DNA from: Nitratireductor sp. B36
Lineage (GTDB): Bacteria > Pseudomonadota > Alphaproteobacteria > Rhizobiales > Rhizobiaceae
Direction: 5' to 3'
NCBI RefSeq assembly: GCF_020833685.1
Contig: NZ_JACKZY010000002.1
Location: 310,001-374,000 of the forward strand
DNA length: 64,000 nt
The position numbers and the translations under genes are program-made. Positions 9,355 through 17,581 of the stretch are shown one piece after another (the stretch's first letter is position 1; each line of letters starts with the position of its first letter). The notes beneath the pieces are model-generated. The model did not search any database, had not been told where the DNA came from, and worked only from the letters and a program-made list of their open reading frames with translations.

Positions 9355-10505
9355 TTCATGTCCTTCCGTGCTTCACGGATGTTCCAGATCATGATGGGCG
9401 TGACCATGGCCATGATCACCAGCGCGATGGTGGAGGCGCGTCCGAAATCGAGGCCGCGGAACATCCAGTCGAACATGTAGTTGGCAAGAACCTGGCTGCC
9501 CCACTGGCCGTTGGTCATGGCGAGCACGATGTCGAAGACCTTGAGGACCAGAATGGTGATTGTGGTCCACACCACGGCGATGGTGCCCCAGATCTGGGGG
9601 ACTTTTATCTTGTAGAAAATCTGGAAGGGTGAGGCGCCGTCGATGACGGCCGCCTCAATGGTTTCTTCAGGAATGCCGCGCAGCGCGGCTGAGAGAATGA
9701 CCATGGCAAATCCCGTCTGGATCCAGATCAGGATGACCATCAGGAAAAAATTGTTCCAGAAAGGGAGGGTGATCCAGGCCTGCGGTTCGCCACCGAAAAA
9801 TGTGACAACGGCGTTGAGGATGCCGATCTGTTCCGACCCTTCAGCGCGGTAATCATAGATGAATTTCCAGATCACGCTGGCGCCGACGAAGGAAATCGCC
9901 ATGGGCATGAAGATCAGGCTTTTGGCGACATTTCCCCAGCTGATCCGATCGGTGAGGGCAGCGGCAATGAGGCCGAAGAAGGTGGCGGCGGCGGGCACCA
10001 CGACGAGCCACAAAAGGTTGTTGCGCATGCTCTCGCGGAAAGCCGCGTCCTTGGCGAGCCAGGCGTAATTGGCCCCGCCGACCCAGTGCTCTCCGCTTGG
10101 TCCATAGAAAGACAGAACGATCGAGTTGACCACCGGATAGACCAGATAAATCCCCAGGATGATCACTGCTGGTCCAAGAAAAAGCCATGGACGGATGCCG
10201 TTGGCTGCATTGATGTTTTCAGCCACGCGGTGGCCGCGAGGCGGATAAATCATATCCAGCAATCGGTTGGAGCCCCAGAAATAGCCGAAGCAGGCCGCCA
10301 CGCCGAGCACCATGACCAACACCGCCTGAACAAGCTTGATGTCGGGCAGGACAGTGTTGAGCGCGGAGAAGACGGCGACGGCGCAAAGCACCGCAAAGAC
10401 GATGCCTGCAGCCATGATGCCCAGTGCGATCACGAGATTCCGAAAAAATGCACCAAGACCGGGTGAGCCGTCAGAAGGTCCTGTTTCGGTAGAGGAGATT
10501 GCCAT
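9351..10505 (-). CDS. aglF: Alpha-glucoside ABC transporter permease AglF
   Basis: A 384-residue MalF-type permease. It has two or three extra N-terminal helices (residues ~25-115) before the core transport domain. The core has the EAA loop TIEAAVIDGASPFQIFYKIKVP near residue 290. The start at 10505 is preceded by GGGAGG five bases upstream; the frame runs further upstream, but that part overlaps the aglE end without a ribosome site. It forms a heterodimer with AglG and is translationally coupled to it. Confidence 0.92.
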   Translation of the reverse strand: MAISSTETGPSDGSPGLGAFFRNLVIALGIMAAGIVFAVLCAVAVFSALNTVLPDIKLVQAVLVMVLGVAACFGYFWGSNRLLDMIYPPRGHRVAENINAANGIRPWLFLGPAVIILGIYLVYPVVNSIVLSFYGPSGEHWVGGANYAWLAKDAAFRESMRNNLLWLVVVPAAATFFGLIAAALTDRISWGNVAKSLIFMPMAISFVGASVIWKFIYDYRAEGSEQIGILNAVVTFFGGEPQAWITLPFWNNFFLMVILIWIQTGFAMVILSAALRGIPEETIEAAVIDGASPFQIFYKIKVPQIWGTIAVVWTTITILVLKVFDIVLAMTNGQWGSQVLANYMFDWMFRGLDFGRASTIALVIMAMVTPIMIWNIREARKDMK

Positions 10506-10585
10506 GGCTGCCTCCCGGGGCCGCATGAGATGGGTTTGATCCGTCCCGCCGCTCTCGAGGCGGCGGGACCGCCGGATGCTTACGC

Positions 10586-11941
10586 CTACTTGATGGCGTC
10601 CCATTCCTTCTGGATGTCCGAGGCGACATCCTCGGCGGATTTGCCTCCAACATAGTCAATCATGCCGGTCCAGAATGCGCCGGCGCCAATCTTGCCCGGC
10701 ATCAAGTCGGATCCGTCGAAGCGGAAGGTCGTCGCACTGGTCAGGATTTCACCCTGCTTGCGCAGTGCGTCATTGGAATAGGCGTCTGCATTGACCCCTT
10801 TGTGGGGTGTCAGGAATCCGCTTTGCGCCATCCAGAGTTCGTGTGCGATCGGTGTTTTCAGGAACTCGATGAAGGCGCGTGCCACCTCAGAGTCTTTCGT
10901 GATCGCAAAGACAGTTCCTGCACCGAGGAGTGGTGTTCCGAGATCCTTCTCCGCATAGGCGGGCAGATAGAAGAAGTCTGCATCGCGGCCAAGTTCGGTG
11001 CCTTCGGGGAAAAAGGATGGAATGAAGGACGCCTGTCGGTGCATGTAGCATTTTGGCGGTACGGCGAAGAGACCCTTGGGGCTGTCGCGGAAGTCGGTTG
11101 ATGCTACGGCGCCTGCGCCACCATCGACATAGTCGTCATTGCGGGCGAACGCACCGAACTCCTCGATTGCGGCGATGACGCGTTCATCGTTGAAGGGGAT
11201 CTCGTTGCGCACCCACTGGTCGTAGACTTCCGGCGGCTGCGTGCGAAGCATCATGTCTTCCACCCAGTCGGTCGCGGGCCAGCCGGTTGCACCACCCGAA
11301 CCGAGGCCGATGCACCAGGGTGTTTCGCCATCGGCGACGATCTGCTCGGAGAGCGCTTTCAGCTCTTCCATGGTTTGCGGCACTTCATAGCCCGCGTCTT
11401 CAAAGTTTTCGGGAATGTACCAGACGAGCGACTTCACGTCGGCCTTGTAGGGAAAGGCGAAAAACGCGTCCGTCCCGTCGTTGCCCTTGTAGGTTCCAAG
11501 GTCGACCCAGGACTGGCCCGCCGCGTAATTGTCCTTCATCCATTCGGCGGTATCGTTGCCAAGCGGTACGAGGAGGCCTTTCGATGCGAGATCGGCAGCG
11601 AGGCCGGGCTGCGGGAAAATCGCAATGTTCGGTGCACTCCCAGCCTGTGTGTCGATAACGATCTGCTGTTCGAAGGAATCGGAGCCTGAATAGTTCACCG
11701 TGGCACCCGTGGCTTCCTCGAAGAAGGCGGTGATCGATTCAAACAGGTCTTTATCGGCGCTCAGCCACGGGCCGAAGATGTTTAGCTCCTGTCCGGAGAA
11801 ATCATATTCTGCCTGGAAGTCCTCATAGCTTTTCCAGTTGAAGCGGGCATCCTCGCCGGGGGTGAATTTCAGGTCGGCGGCATGAGCAGTGGTGCCGGCG
11901 AGCGCCAGAGCGAGCGCGCCGACAATCATGGACGTTTTCAT
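10586..11941 (-). CDS. aglE: Alpha-glucoside periplasmic binding protein AglE
   Basis: A 451-residue family-1 solute-binding protein with a classical Sec signal peptide (MKTSMIVGALALALAGTTA, cleavage after AHA). The mature part has alpha-glucoside-binding-type stretches, for example a FNWKSYEDFQ region near the N-terminus. The start at 11941 has GGAGG a few bases upstream. It is the first gene of aglEFGAK, divergent from aglR across 286 bases that carry two LacI-type operator cores. Expression is expected to be induced by alpha-glucosides through AglR release (family knowledge). Confidence 0.93.
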   Translation of the reverse strand: MKTSMIVGALALALAGTTAHAADLKFTPGEDARFNWKSYEDFQAEYDFSGQELNIFGPWLSADKDLFESITAFFEEATGATVNYSGSDSFEQQIVIDTQAGSAPNIAIFPQPGLAADLASKGLLVPLGNDTAEWMKDNYAAGQSWVDLGTYKGNDGTDAFFAFPYKADVKSLVWYIPENFEDAGYEVPQTMEELKALSEQIVADGETPWCIGLGSGGATGWPATDWVEDMMLRTQPPEVYDQWVRNEIPFNDERVIAAIEEFGAFARNDDYVDGGAGAVASTDFRDSPKGLFAVPPKCYMHRQASFIPSFFPEGTELGRDADFFYLPAYAEKDLGTPLLGAGTVFAITKDSEVARAFIEFLKTPIAHELWMAQSGFLTPHKGVNADAYSNDALRKQGEILTSATTFRFDGSDLMPGKIGAGAFWTGMIDYVGGKSAEDVASDIQKEWDAIK

Positions 11942-12024
11942 GGTTCCTCCACATCGCGGCACAAGGCCGCTCCTCCTCGGGGTTCTGCATGTCCGGCGCA
12001 ATGACAACGTTTTAAACGAAATTC

Positions 12025-12034
12025 AAAGCGCTTT
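12025..12034. promoter_or_regulatory. LacI-family operator core, aglE-proximal copy
   Basis: Perfect 10-base palindrome AAAGCGCTTT, extended to TCAAAGCGCTTTGG (12023-12036) with near-complete symmetry. It lies 84 bases upstream of the aglE start. The central CG-containing palindrome is the usual shape of a LacI/GalR-family operator. AglR encoded next door is the likely binder. Confidence 0.75.
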
Positions 12035-12199
12035 GGATATGTGCAGCATCAATCCGCAGGGTTTTGGAGTCAAGAGGGTGTTCAAATTGCCCTGGAAAAA
12101 ACGCAGGAAATTGGAAAAAATACCTTCATTTCTCTTGGTGTCCTAAATTCCGCTGAATGAAGGACTTGATCTGATCGAAGGGCTGTGACACGAATTTTT

Positions 12200-12209
12200 A
12201 AAGCGCTTT
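12200..12209. promoter_or_regulatory. LacI-family operator core, aglR-proximal copy
   Basis: A second exact copy of AAAGCGCTTT, ending 19 bases before the aglR start. Its centre is 175 bases from the first copy. The location directly before aglR suggests autoregulation, and the two sites could support a repression loop. Confidence 0.75.
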
Positions 12210-12227
12210 GAAAAAAAGGAAGATGCG

Positions 12228-13298
12228 TTGCCCGCCCGAAAAGCGATCAATCTCAAAATGCTCTCGGAAAGTCTGGGGCTGTCGCAAACGACTGTTTCAC
12301 GGGCGCTGAATGGTTTTCCAGAGGTGGCAGAGAAAACACGTGCCCGGGTGGTGGAAGCAGCCGCGCGACTGAACTATCGACCGAGCCCAAGTGCAGCGAG
12401 CCTTGCGACGGGCAAGTCGCGCATGATCGGTCATGTGGTAAGCCTGTCCGAGCATATCATGATCAATCCGCATTTCGCTGATTTCATTGCCGGGGCCGGG
12501 GAAGTTTACGGTGAGAATGGATATGACATCCTTCTTCGGCTCGCGTCCCTTGAAGAACAGGAGCGCATTTATCGGGATCTGGTGGATGACCAGCGCGTGG
12601 ACGGAGTGGTGGTTCACGGTCCCCTGACAGGGGACAGCCGCATTGCGATCCTCAACGCACTCGGGCTCCCCTTTGTCGTCCACGGACGAAGTGACGAAGA
12701 AGGGGCGGATTATTGCTGGATGGATGTGAACAACCGTCGAGCCTTCCATCGAGCCACGAATTTCCTGCTTGATCTGGGCCATCAAAGGATTGCGCTCATC
12801 AACGGGTTGGAGACCATGAACTTCGCAGATCGTCGGCGTCAGGGTTATGAAGCTGCGCTGAAGGAGGCCGGCATCGCGCCGGATACGCGGCTGATGCACA
12901 GTTCGGACATGGTGGAGCCCTATGGTTACCACGCAATGCGGACATTGATGGAACTTGCCGAGCCTCCGACCGCGATCGTCGTGGCAAGTGTCCTGCCGGC
13001 CATGGGCGTGACCCGGGCGTTGGCAGACCTGGGCCTGCGGGCAGGTGAAGACGTTTCGGTCATCGCCTTCGACGATTGCCTGTCGTTCCTGCAGTCCGGC
13101 TGCAGATCCGGTTTCGGAGGCAGGGTGCCGGACATCCCCTACTTCACTGCAGTGCGCTCCTCCATCCGCGAGGCCGGTAAGCGTGTGGCGCAGATGCTTC
13201 TAGACCGTATCGACAATCCGCATGGCCCGCTCCAAAGCGAATTGTGGGAGGCCGATTTCGTCATAGGCCAGACCACTGCTCCGCCTCGGCGGCGCTGA
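12228..13298 (+). CDS. aglR: LacI-family regulator of alpha-glucoside genes AglR
   Basis: A 356-residue LacI/GalR-type repressor. Its N-terminal helix-turn-helix and hinge (NLKMLSESLGLSQTTVSRAL, then NYRPSPSAASLATGKS) are followed by a periplasmic-binding-protein-like effector domain (residues ~60-340). The start is TTG at 12228, supported by AAGGAAGA (12216-12223) and by alignment of the helix-turn-helix to the usual position; no ATG or GTG lies in frame upstream. It is divergent from aglE with an operator core just upstream. The bglA gene follows after 38 bases, probably co-transcribed. Confidence 0.9.
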   Translation: MPARKAINLKMLSESLGLSQTTVSRALNGFPEVAEKTRARVVEAAARLNYRPSPSAASLATGKSRMIGHVVSLSEHIMINPHFADFIAGAGEVYGENGYDILLRLASLEEQERIYRDLVDDQRVDGVVVHGPLTGDSRIAILNALGLPFVVHGRSDEEGADYCWMDVNNRRAFHRATNFLLDLGHQRIALINGLETMNFADRRRQGYEAALKEAGIAPDTRLMHSSDMVEPYGYHAMRTLMELAEPPTAIVVASVLPAMGVTRALADLGLRAGEDVSVIAFDDCLSFLQSGCRSGFGGRVPDIPYFTAVRSSIREAGKRVAQMLLDRIDNPHGPLQSELWEADFVIGQTTAPPRRR

Positions 13299-13336
13299 TT
13301 CTGGCTCCTCATCCAAGGCAAACCCGGGAACCCCTC

Positions 13337-14692
13337 ATGTCCGCCACAGACACGGAAATCATGGAGCTTGAATTCTCTCGTGCGGATTTTCCGGACGATT
13401 TCATCTTTGGAACGGCCACTTCTGGCCATCAGATCGAGGGTAGCCGATTTGGTGGATGTGGTGTGTCGCACTGGGATACGTTCGCAGCAACGCCAGGGAA
13501 CACGGTGCGCGGGGAAAGCGGGGCGACGGCCTGTGATCACTATCACAGATGGGAAAGCGATCTCGACCTGGTTCGCGATGCCGGGTTCGATTGTTATCGT
13601 TTCTCCACTTCCTGGTCGCGTGTGTTGCCGGAGGGGCGCGGCACAGTCAATGAAGCAGGGCTCGATTTCTATGACCGTCTCGTCGACGGCATGCTCGAGC
13701 GAGGCTTGAAGCCATTCGCCACGCTTTATCATTGGGACCTGCCAGCGCCGCTGGCAGATCTCGGCGGGTGGCGCAACAGGGATATCGCGGCCTGGTTCGC
13801 CGATTATGCCAATGTTGTCATGAAACGCATCGGCGACCGCGTGGCGACCGCTGCCACGATCAATGAACCGTGGTGTGTGGCCTGGCTCAGTCATTTCATG
13901 GGCGAGCATGCGCCGGGCCTGCGCGATATTCGTGCGACTGCCCGCGCCATGCATCACGTGCTCCTGGCGCACGGTTGTGCCACGCAGGCGATGCGCGCGT
14001 TGGGTATGAACAATCTGGGTCTGGTTGCCAATTTCGAGTTTGCGGCACCTGCGGATGATCGTCCGGAAGCACGAAGGGCCGCGCGTCTCTACGATGGCAT
14101 ATACAATCGCTGGTTCCTCGGAGGTGTGTTCAACAAAGCCTATCCGGAGGATGTGCTTGAGGGGCTTGGACCCCATATGCCAGAGGGTTTCGAGAAGGAT
14201 TTCGAGACAATTGGCGCGCCCGTCGACTGGCTCGGGATCAATTATTACACGCGCAAGCTGATTGCCGCGGATGAGTCAGACCAATTCCCTGCACTGAAGG
14301 AAGTGGAAGGGCCATTGCCCAAAACCCAAATGGGCTGGGAAATCTACCCTGATGGTCTGCATCACTTCATCACCTGGGTGCATGAGAGCTACACCAAGGG
14401 GCTGCCGATCTTTGTGACGGAGAACGGTATGGCTTCGCCCGACGAGGTGATGAACGGGCAAGTGAATGATGTTGCCCGCATTGATTTCCTCAACCGACAT
14501 CTCGGTGCAGTGCGCAGGGCCCTGAGCGCGGGCGTTCCCCTGAAGGGCTACATCGTCTGGTCACTTCTGGACAATTACGAGTGGGCGCTCGGCTATGAAA
14601 AACGCTTTGGCCTCGTGCACGTCGATTTCAAAACACTCGAGCGCACACCCAAGGCATCATGGCATGCGCTTGGGCGTGCGTTGAGACGCTGA
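13337..14692 (+). CDS. bglA: GH1 beta-glucosidase
   Basis: A 451-residue cytoplasmic glycoside hydrolase family 1 enzyme. It has the N-terminal signature FIFGTATSGHQIEG, the acid/base motif INEPWC (NEP, near residue 176) and the nucleophile motif VTENGM (near residue 360). It hydrolyses aryl- or oligo-beta-glucosides. The start at 13337 lies 38 bases after aglR and the frame is open further upstream, overlapping aglR, but without family similarity there. Placement behind aglR suggests it joins glucoside metabolism, although the anomer differs from that of AglA. Confidence 0.92.
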   Translation: MSATDTEIMELEFSRADFPDDFIFGTATSGHQIEGSRFGGCGVSHWDTFAATPGNTVRGESGATACDHYHRWESDLDLVRDAGFDCYRFSTSWSRVLPEGRGTVNEAGLDFYDRLVDGMLERGLKPFATLYHWDLPAPLADLGGWRNRDIAAWFADYANVVMKRIGDRVATAATINEPWCVAWLSHFMGEHAPGLRDIRATARAMHHVLLAHGCATQAMRALGMNNLGLVANFEFAAPADDRPEARRAARLYDGIYNRWFLGGVFNKAYPEDVLEGLGPHMPEGFEKDFETIGAPVDWLGINYYTRKLIAADESDQFPALKEVEGPLPKTQMGWEIYPDGLHHFITWVHESYTKGLPIFVTENGMASPDEVMNGQVNDVARIDFLNRHLGAVRRALSAGVPLKGYIVWSLLDNYEWALGYEKRFGLVHVDFKTLERTPKASWHALGRALRR

Positions 14693-14699
14693 AACCGGA

Positions 14700-15482
14700 T
14701 CAGACCGAACGCGTCGCGCCGCCGTCAATGCGGACCTTGGTGCCTGTCACATAGGAGGCCCGCTCGGAGGCAAGGAAAACTGCCATGTTGGCAAATTCCT
14801 CAGGGTCGCCATACCGTCCCATCGGGATAGATTCTGCGGCCGCAGCGGAAACTTCCTCCAGCGGTTTGCCGGAACGGTTGGCCGCCGCTGTGTCGAGTTC
14901 GACGACGCGCTGGGTGTGAATGCGTCCCGGCATCAGGATGTTGACCGTAACGCCGTCCCGCGCAACCTCCGTCGCCAGCGTCTTCGACCAGCCGACGATC
15001 GCCGAACGGATACCATTGGAGAGGGCCAGAATGGGAATAGGCTGCTCCACGCCGGAAGAGGTGACGGTGAGGATGCGGCCCCATTTGCGCTCGCGCATCG
15101 CTGGCAGGAGCCGCCCGGTGAGATGAAATATGTTGGCAGCCATTGTTTCGAAATTCGCGATCCAGTCGCCGCGTTTTGCATCGACAGCCGTAGCGGGCGG
15201 AGGGCCGCCTGTGTTGTTCACGAGAATGTCGACGCCCCCTTCGGCCAGGAGCTTGTCGGCCAAATCGTCGATCGCGGCATGATCTGAAAGGTCCAGCTCA
15301 TAGGCCTGGACGGCGCCTGCGCTTGCCGGCAATTCCTTCGCCCAAGCCTCGATCTTGTCCTTGCTGCGTGCGGCTGCGACCACGGTCGCGCCTTCCTTCG
15401 CCAGCCCCTGGGCAATGGCAGCGCCGAGGCCGCGGCTTGCGCCGAGCACGAGGGCGCGCTTGTTTTTAAGTCCTAGATCCAT
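14700..15482 (-). CDS. Short-chain dehydrogenase/reductase with altered catalytic motif
   Basis: A 260-residue classical-SDR-length protein with the cofactor motif GASRGLG (GxxxGxG) near residue 14 and NNTGG in place of NNAG. The usual active-site YxxxK aligns with SNGIR, so Tyr and Lys appear to be Ser and Arg, while the catalytic-region Ser (VTSSGVEQP) is kept. The C-terminal GTKVRIDGG is normal. A TTG two codons upstream (15488) is an alternative start. Convergent with bglA, 7 bases apart, and divergent from opgG. Substrate unknown; possibly a non-classical reductase or a binding protein of SDR fold. Confidence 0.85.
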   Translation of the reverse strand: MDLGLKNKRALVLGASRGLGAAIAQGLAKEGATVVAAARSKDKIEAWAKELPASAGAVQAYELDLSDHAAIDDLADKLLAEGGVDILVNNTGGPPPATAVDAKRGDWIANFETMAANIFHLTGRLLPAMRERKWGRILTVTSSGVEQPIPILALSNGIRSAIVGWSKTLATEVARDGVTVNILMPGRIHTQRVVELDTAAANRSGKPLEEVSAAAAESIPMGRYGDPEEFANMAVFLASERASYVTGTKVRIDGGATRSV

Positions 15483-15557
15483 CGGCAAATTTCCCGGATT
15501 GATGCACCGCCAACAGCCTTTTATCCAATTCGGCCATGACGGCTTGTGGTGGGTTTG

Positions 15558-15572
15558 CTCACCTTAGGTGAG
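15558..15572. repeat. Inverted repeat in the SDR-opgG divergent region
   Basis: CTCACCT and AGGTGAG arms of seven bases around a single central base. It lies 76 bases upstream of the SDR start and 215 upstream of opgG. It may be a regulator site; no T-run follows on either strand, so a terminator is unlikely. The remainder of the ~300-base gap (15483-15786) shows no gene or clear promoter. Confidence 0.45.
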
Positions 15573-15786
15573 ACGGTGCGATTGGGCACGATTCAGAACA
15601 GGATTGCAAGTCTTGAGGGGAAGCTGTACAGCGATCCGCCGCTCCGCGCTGTGCCTTCAAATCTTGGTAACGGTCAGTCTTCGAATGTTATGTCCAGTGC
15701 CGAAACAAAACCGCAATTAATGCGTTGAAAGCGCGTGGTTTGTGCCGCGGCTTCACCCTAAGTTTTCTTGCATACGAGCTCCATAT

Positions 15787-17388
15787 ATGGACCGACGATC
15801 CTTCCTTGTTTCCTGCCTGTCAGCGTCGCTGTTGGGTACGTCCAGCCTGACGGCTCTTGCAACCCAGGCGCGCGCCGAGAATCCTGCGCCGCAAGGCGTT
15901 GACGAGAAAGGAAAGGCACAGGCCTTTTCCTTTGAAGCTCTCACGGAGGCGATGAAGAGCAAAGCTTCCGAGCCATTCTCAAAGGCTGAGTTCAAGTTGC
16001 CGGAGCAGATAGCCAGCTTGACCTATGATGAGCATCGGGCGATTCGCTTCCGGCCCGATCACGCCCTGTGGCAGGGGGAGGCCCCATTCGAGCTTCAGGC
16101 CTTCCATATGGGCTGGTTGTTCAAGGAGCCTGTTCGCCTCTACGCGGTGGAGGCGGATAAGGCCGAGCCGATCCTCTTCACCGGTCGTGATTTCGAGTAT
16201 CGCAAGCCGCTCGATCCGGCCCGTTTCGAAGATCTCGTGATGGAGGGTGAGGCCGGCTTCCGGCTTCACTACCCTCTCAACGCTCCTGATGTGATGGATG
16301 AGTTGGTCTCATTCCTCGGTGCAAGCTATTTTCGTGCGCTGGGGCGGGACACGCTTTATGGGCTGTCGGCGCGTGGTCTCGCCATCGATACAGCTACCGC
16401 GAATGGGGAAGAGTTCCCCCGTTTCACCGATTTTTATATCGAGAAGCCAAATCGGCGCAGCAAGGAAGTGGTTGTCTATGCGGCGCTGGACAGCGAAAGT
16501 GTGACCGGCGCCTATCGCTTTGTCATAACGCCTGGGCGAAACACCGTCATGACGGTGACAGCACGCCTCTTCGCCCGCAAGGATATTGGGCGCCTCGGCG
16601 TTGCGCCAATGACATCCATGTTCCTCTTTGCTGAGAACAATGACAGCGCTTTCGATGACTATCGCGGGCAGGTGCACGACAGCGATGGTTTGAAGATCGT
16701 TCGCAAGGACGGTGACGAGCTGTGGCGTAATTTGAACAATCCCTCCCAGCTCGCAACATCCTTCTTTTCTGAAGACAGCCCGCAGGCTTTCGGGCTTTAT
16801 CAGCGTGATCGTGATTTCGCGCATTTCCAGGATGCCGGCGCTCACTACGAACGCAGGCCGTCACTGCTTGTTGAGCCGCTCGAGGCCTGGGGGCGTGGCA
16901 ACATTACTCTGGTGGAGATCCCCACCGACCTGGAAGTCAATGACAACATTGTCGCGTTCTGGGTCCCTGAAAGAGACGTCAAGGCCGGCGATGCCCTGGA
17001 ATTCAACTACCGCTTGACGTGGGGCGCTATCGACGAACCGACCAACCGGTTCGCCAGAGTTATGGCGCTTCGCAGCGGAGAGGGTGGTGTTTCGGGCGTC
17101 AAGAACGAGGACGGGTTGCGCAAGTTCGTCGTGGATTTTGATGGTGAAGTCCTGCGGAACCTTCCCGGCGATTCAAACATTGAAGCAGTTGTAAACGTCA
17201 GCCGGGGCGAGATTGCCCATTCGGCGGTTTCCCGCATCGAGAGCAACGGCATGTGGCGTCTGGTGATTGACCTGAAGCCGAACGGTGCGGGTCCTGTCGA
17301 AATGAGCGGGCACCTCAAGCTCGATGACAAACGCCTTTCCGAAATCTGGAGTTATCAGTGGAGAGAAACAGATGATGCACGTTCGTGA
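15787..17388 (+). CDS. opgG: Periplasmic glucan biosynthesis protein OpgG/OpgD family
   Basis: A 533-residue exported protein of the MdoG family (beta-1,2/1,6-linked osmoregulated periplasmic glucans). The N-terminus MDRRSFLVSCLSASLLG has a twin-arginine followed by F-L, so Tat export is plausible, as for OpgD; cleavage is likely near residue 30 (ARA). The body has the MdoG stretches YDEHRAIRFRPD and FTDFYIEKP. The shorter N-terminus at 15787 was preferred because the upstream 15 residues precede the signal. It heads opgG-opgH-opgC. Whether it is G or D by function cannot be told from sequence alone. Confidence 0.9.
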   Translation: MDRRSFLVSCLSASLLGTSSLTALATQARAENPAPQGVDEKGKAQAFSFEALTEAMKSKASEPFSKAEFKLPEQIASLTYDEHRAIRFRPDHALWQGEAPFELQAFHMGWLFKEPVRLYAVEADKAEPILFTGRDFEYRKPLDPARFEDLVMEGEAGFRLHYPLNAPDVMDELVSFLGASYFRALGRDTLYGLSARGLAIDTATANGEEFPRFTDFYIEKPNRRSKEVVVYAALDSESVTGAYRFVITPGRNTVMTVTARLFARKDIGRLGVAPMTSMFLFAENNDSAFDDYRGQVHDSDGLKIVRKDGDELWRNLNNPSQLATSFFSEDSPQAFGLYQRDRDFAHFQDAGAHYERRPSLLVEPLEAWGRGNITLVEIPTDLEVNDNIVAFWVPERDVKAGDALEFNYRLTWGAIDEPTNRFARVMALRSGEGGVSGVKNEDGLRKFVVDFDGEVLRNLPGDSNIEAVVNVSRGEIAHSAVSRIESNGMWRLVIDLKPNGAGPVEMSGHLKLDDKRLSEIWSYQWRETDDARS

Positions 17389-17527
17389 GACGGATAGCCA
17401 GCCGATGACGCCTCTCCGTCACACTCTGCCGGTGGCTCCCATGGCGATGCCCGAGCAGGTGCTTGAACGCCGGCGCGCTCGTCCGGCGCTTTTCTCCATC
17501 CTGCTCAAAAGATTGGCGTGGAAGTAA
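17375..17527 (+). CDS. Small ORF resembling the detached N-terminal tail of OpgH
   Basis: About 50 residues, beginning inside the 3' end of opgG in another frame. It contains PVAPMAMPEQVLERRRAR, which resembles the proline/MPEQ-containing cytoplasmic N-terminus that normally precedes the first membrane helix of MdoH/OpgH. It is in the same frame as opgH and is separated from it by two in-frame stops (TAA 17525-17527, TGA 17543-17545). It may be a real small protein, a relic of an originally longer opgH, or the counterpart of the small gene between opgG and opgH (opgI) described in Rhodobacter. I cannot decide between these. Confidence 0.5.
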   Translation: MHVRETDSQPMTPLRHTLPVAPMAMPEQVLERRRARPALFSILLKRLAWK

Positions 17528-17542
17528 AGCCGGGTACGCACG

Positions 17543-17564
17543 TGACCCCCGAAAGGGGCGGTCA
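17543..17564 (+). other. Stable hairpin just upstream of opgH
   Basis: TGACC-CCC, loop GAAA, then GGGG-C-GGTCA: an eight-base-pair stem with a single bulged base and a GNRA-type loop. It ends 18 bases before the opgH GTG/ATG start. It has no T-run, so an RNA structure affecting opgH translation or mRNA stability is more likely than a terminator. Confidence 0.5.
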
Positions 17565-17581
17565 TTGAACGCCGCGAGAGT

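Noticed and set aside
13139..14176. Minus-strand open frame of 345 codons opposite aglR and bglA
   Set aside because: Antisense to well-supported genes; no domain pattern.
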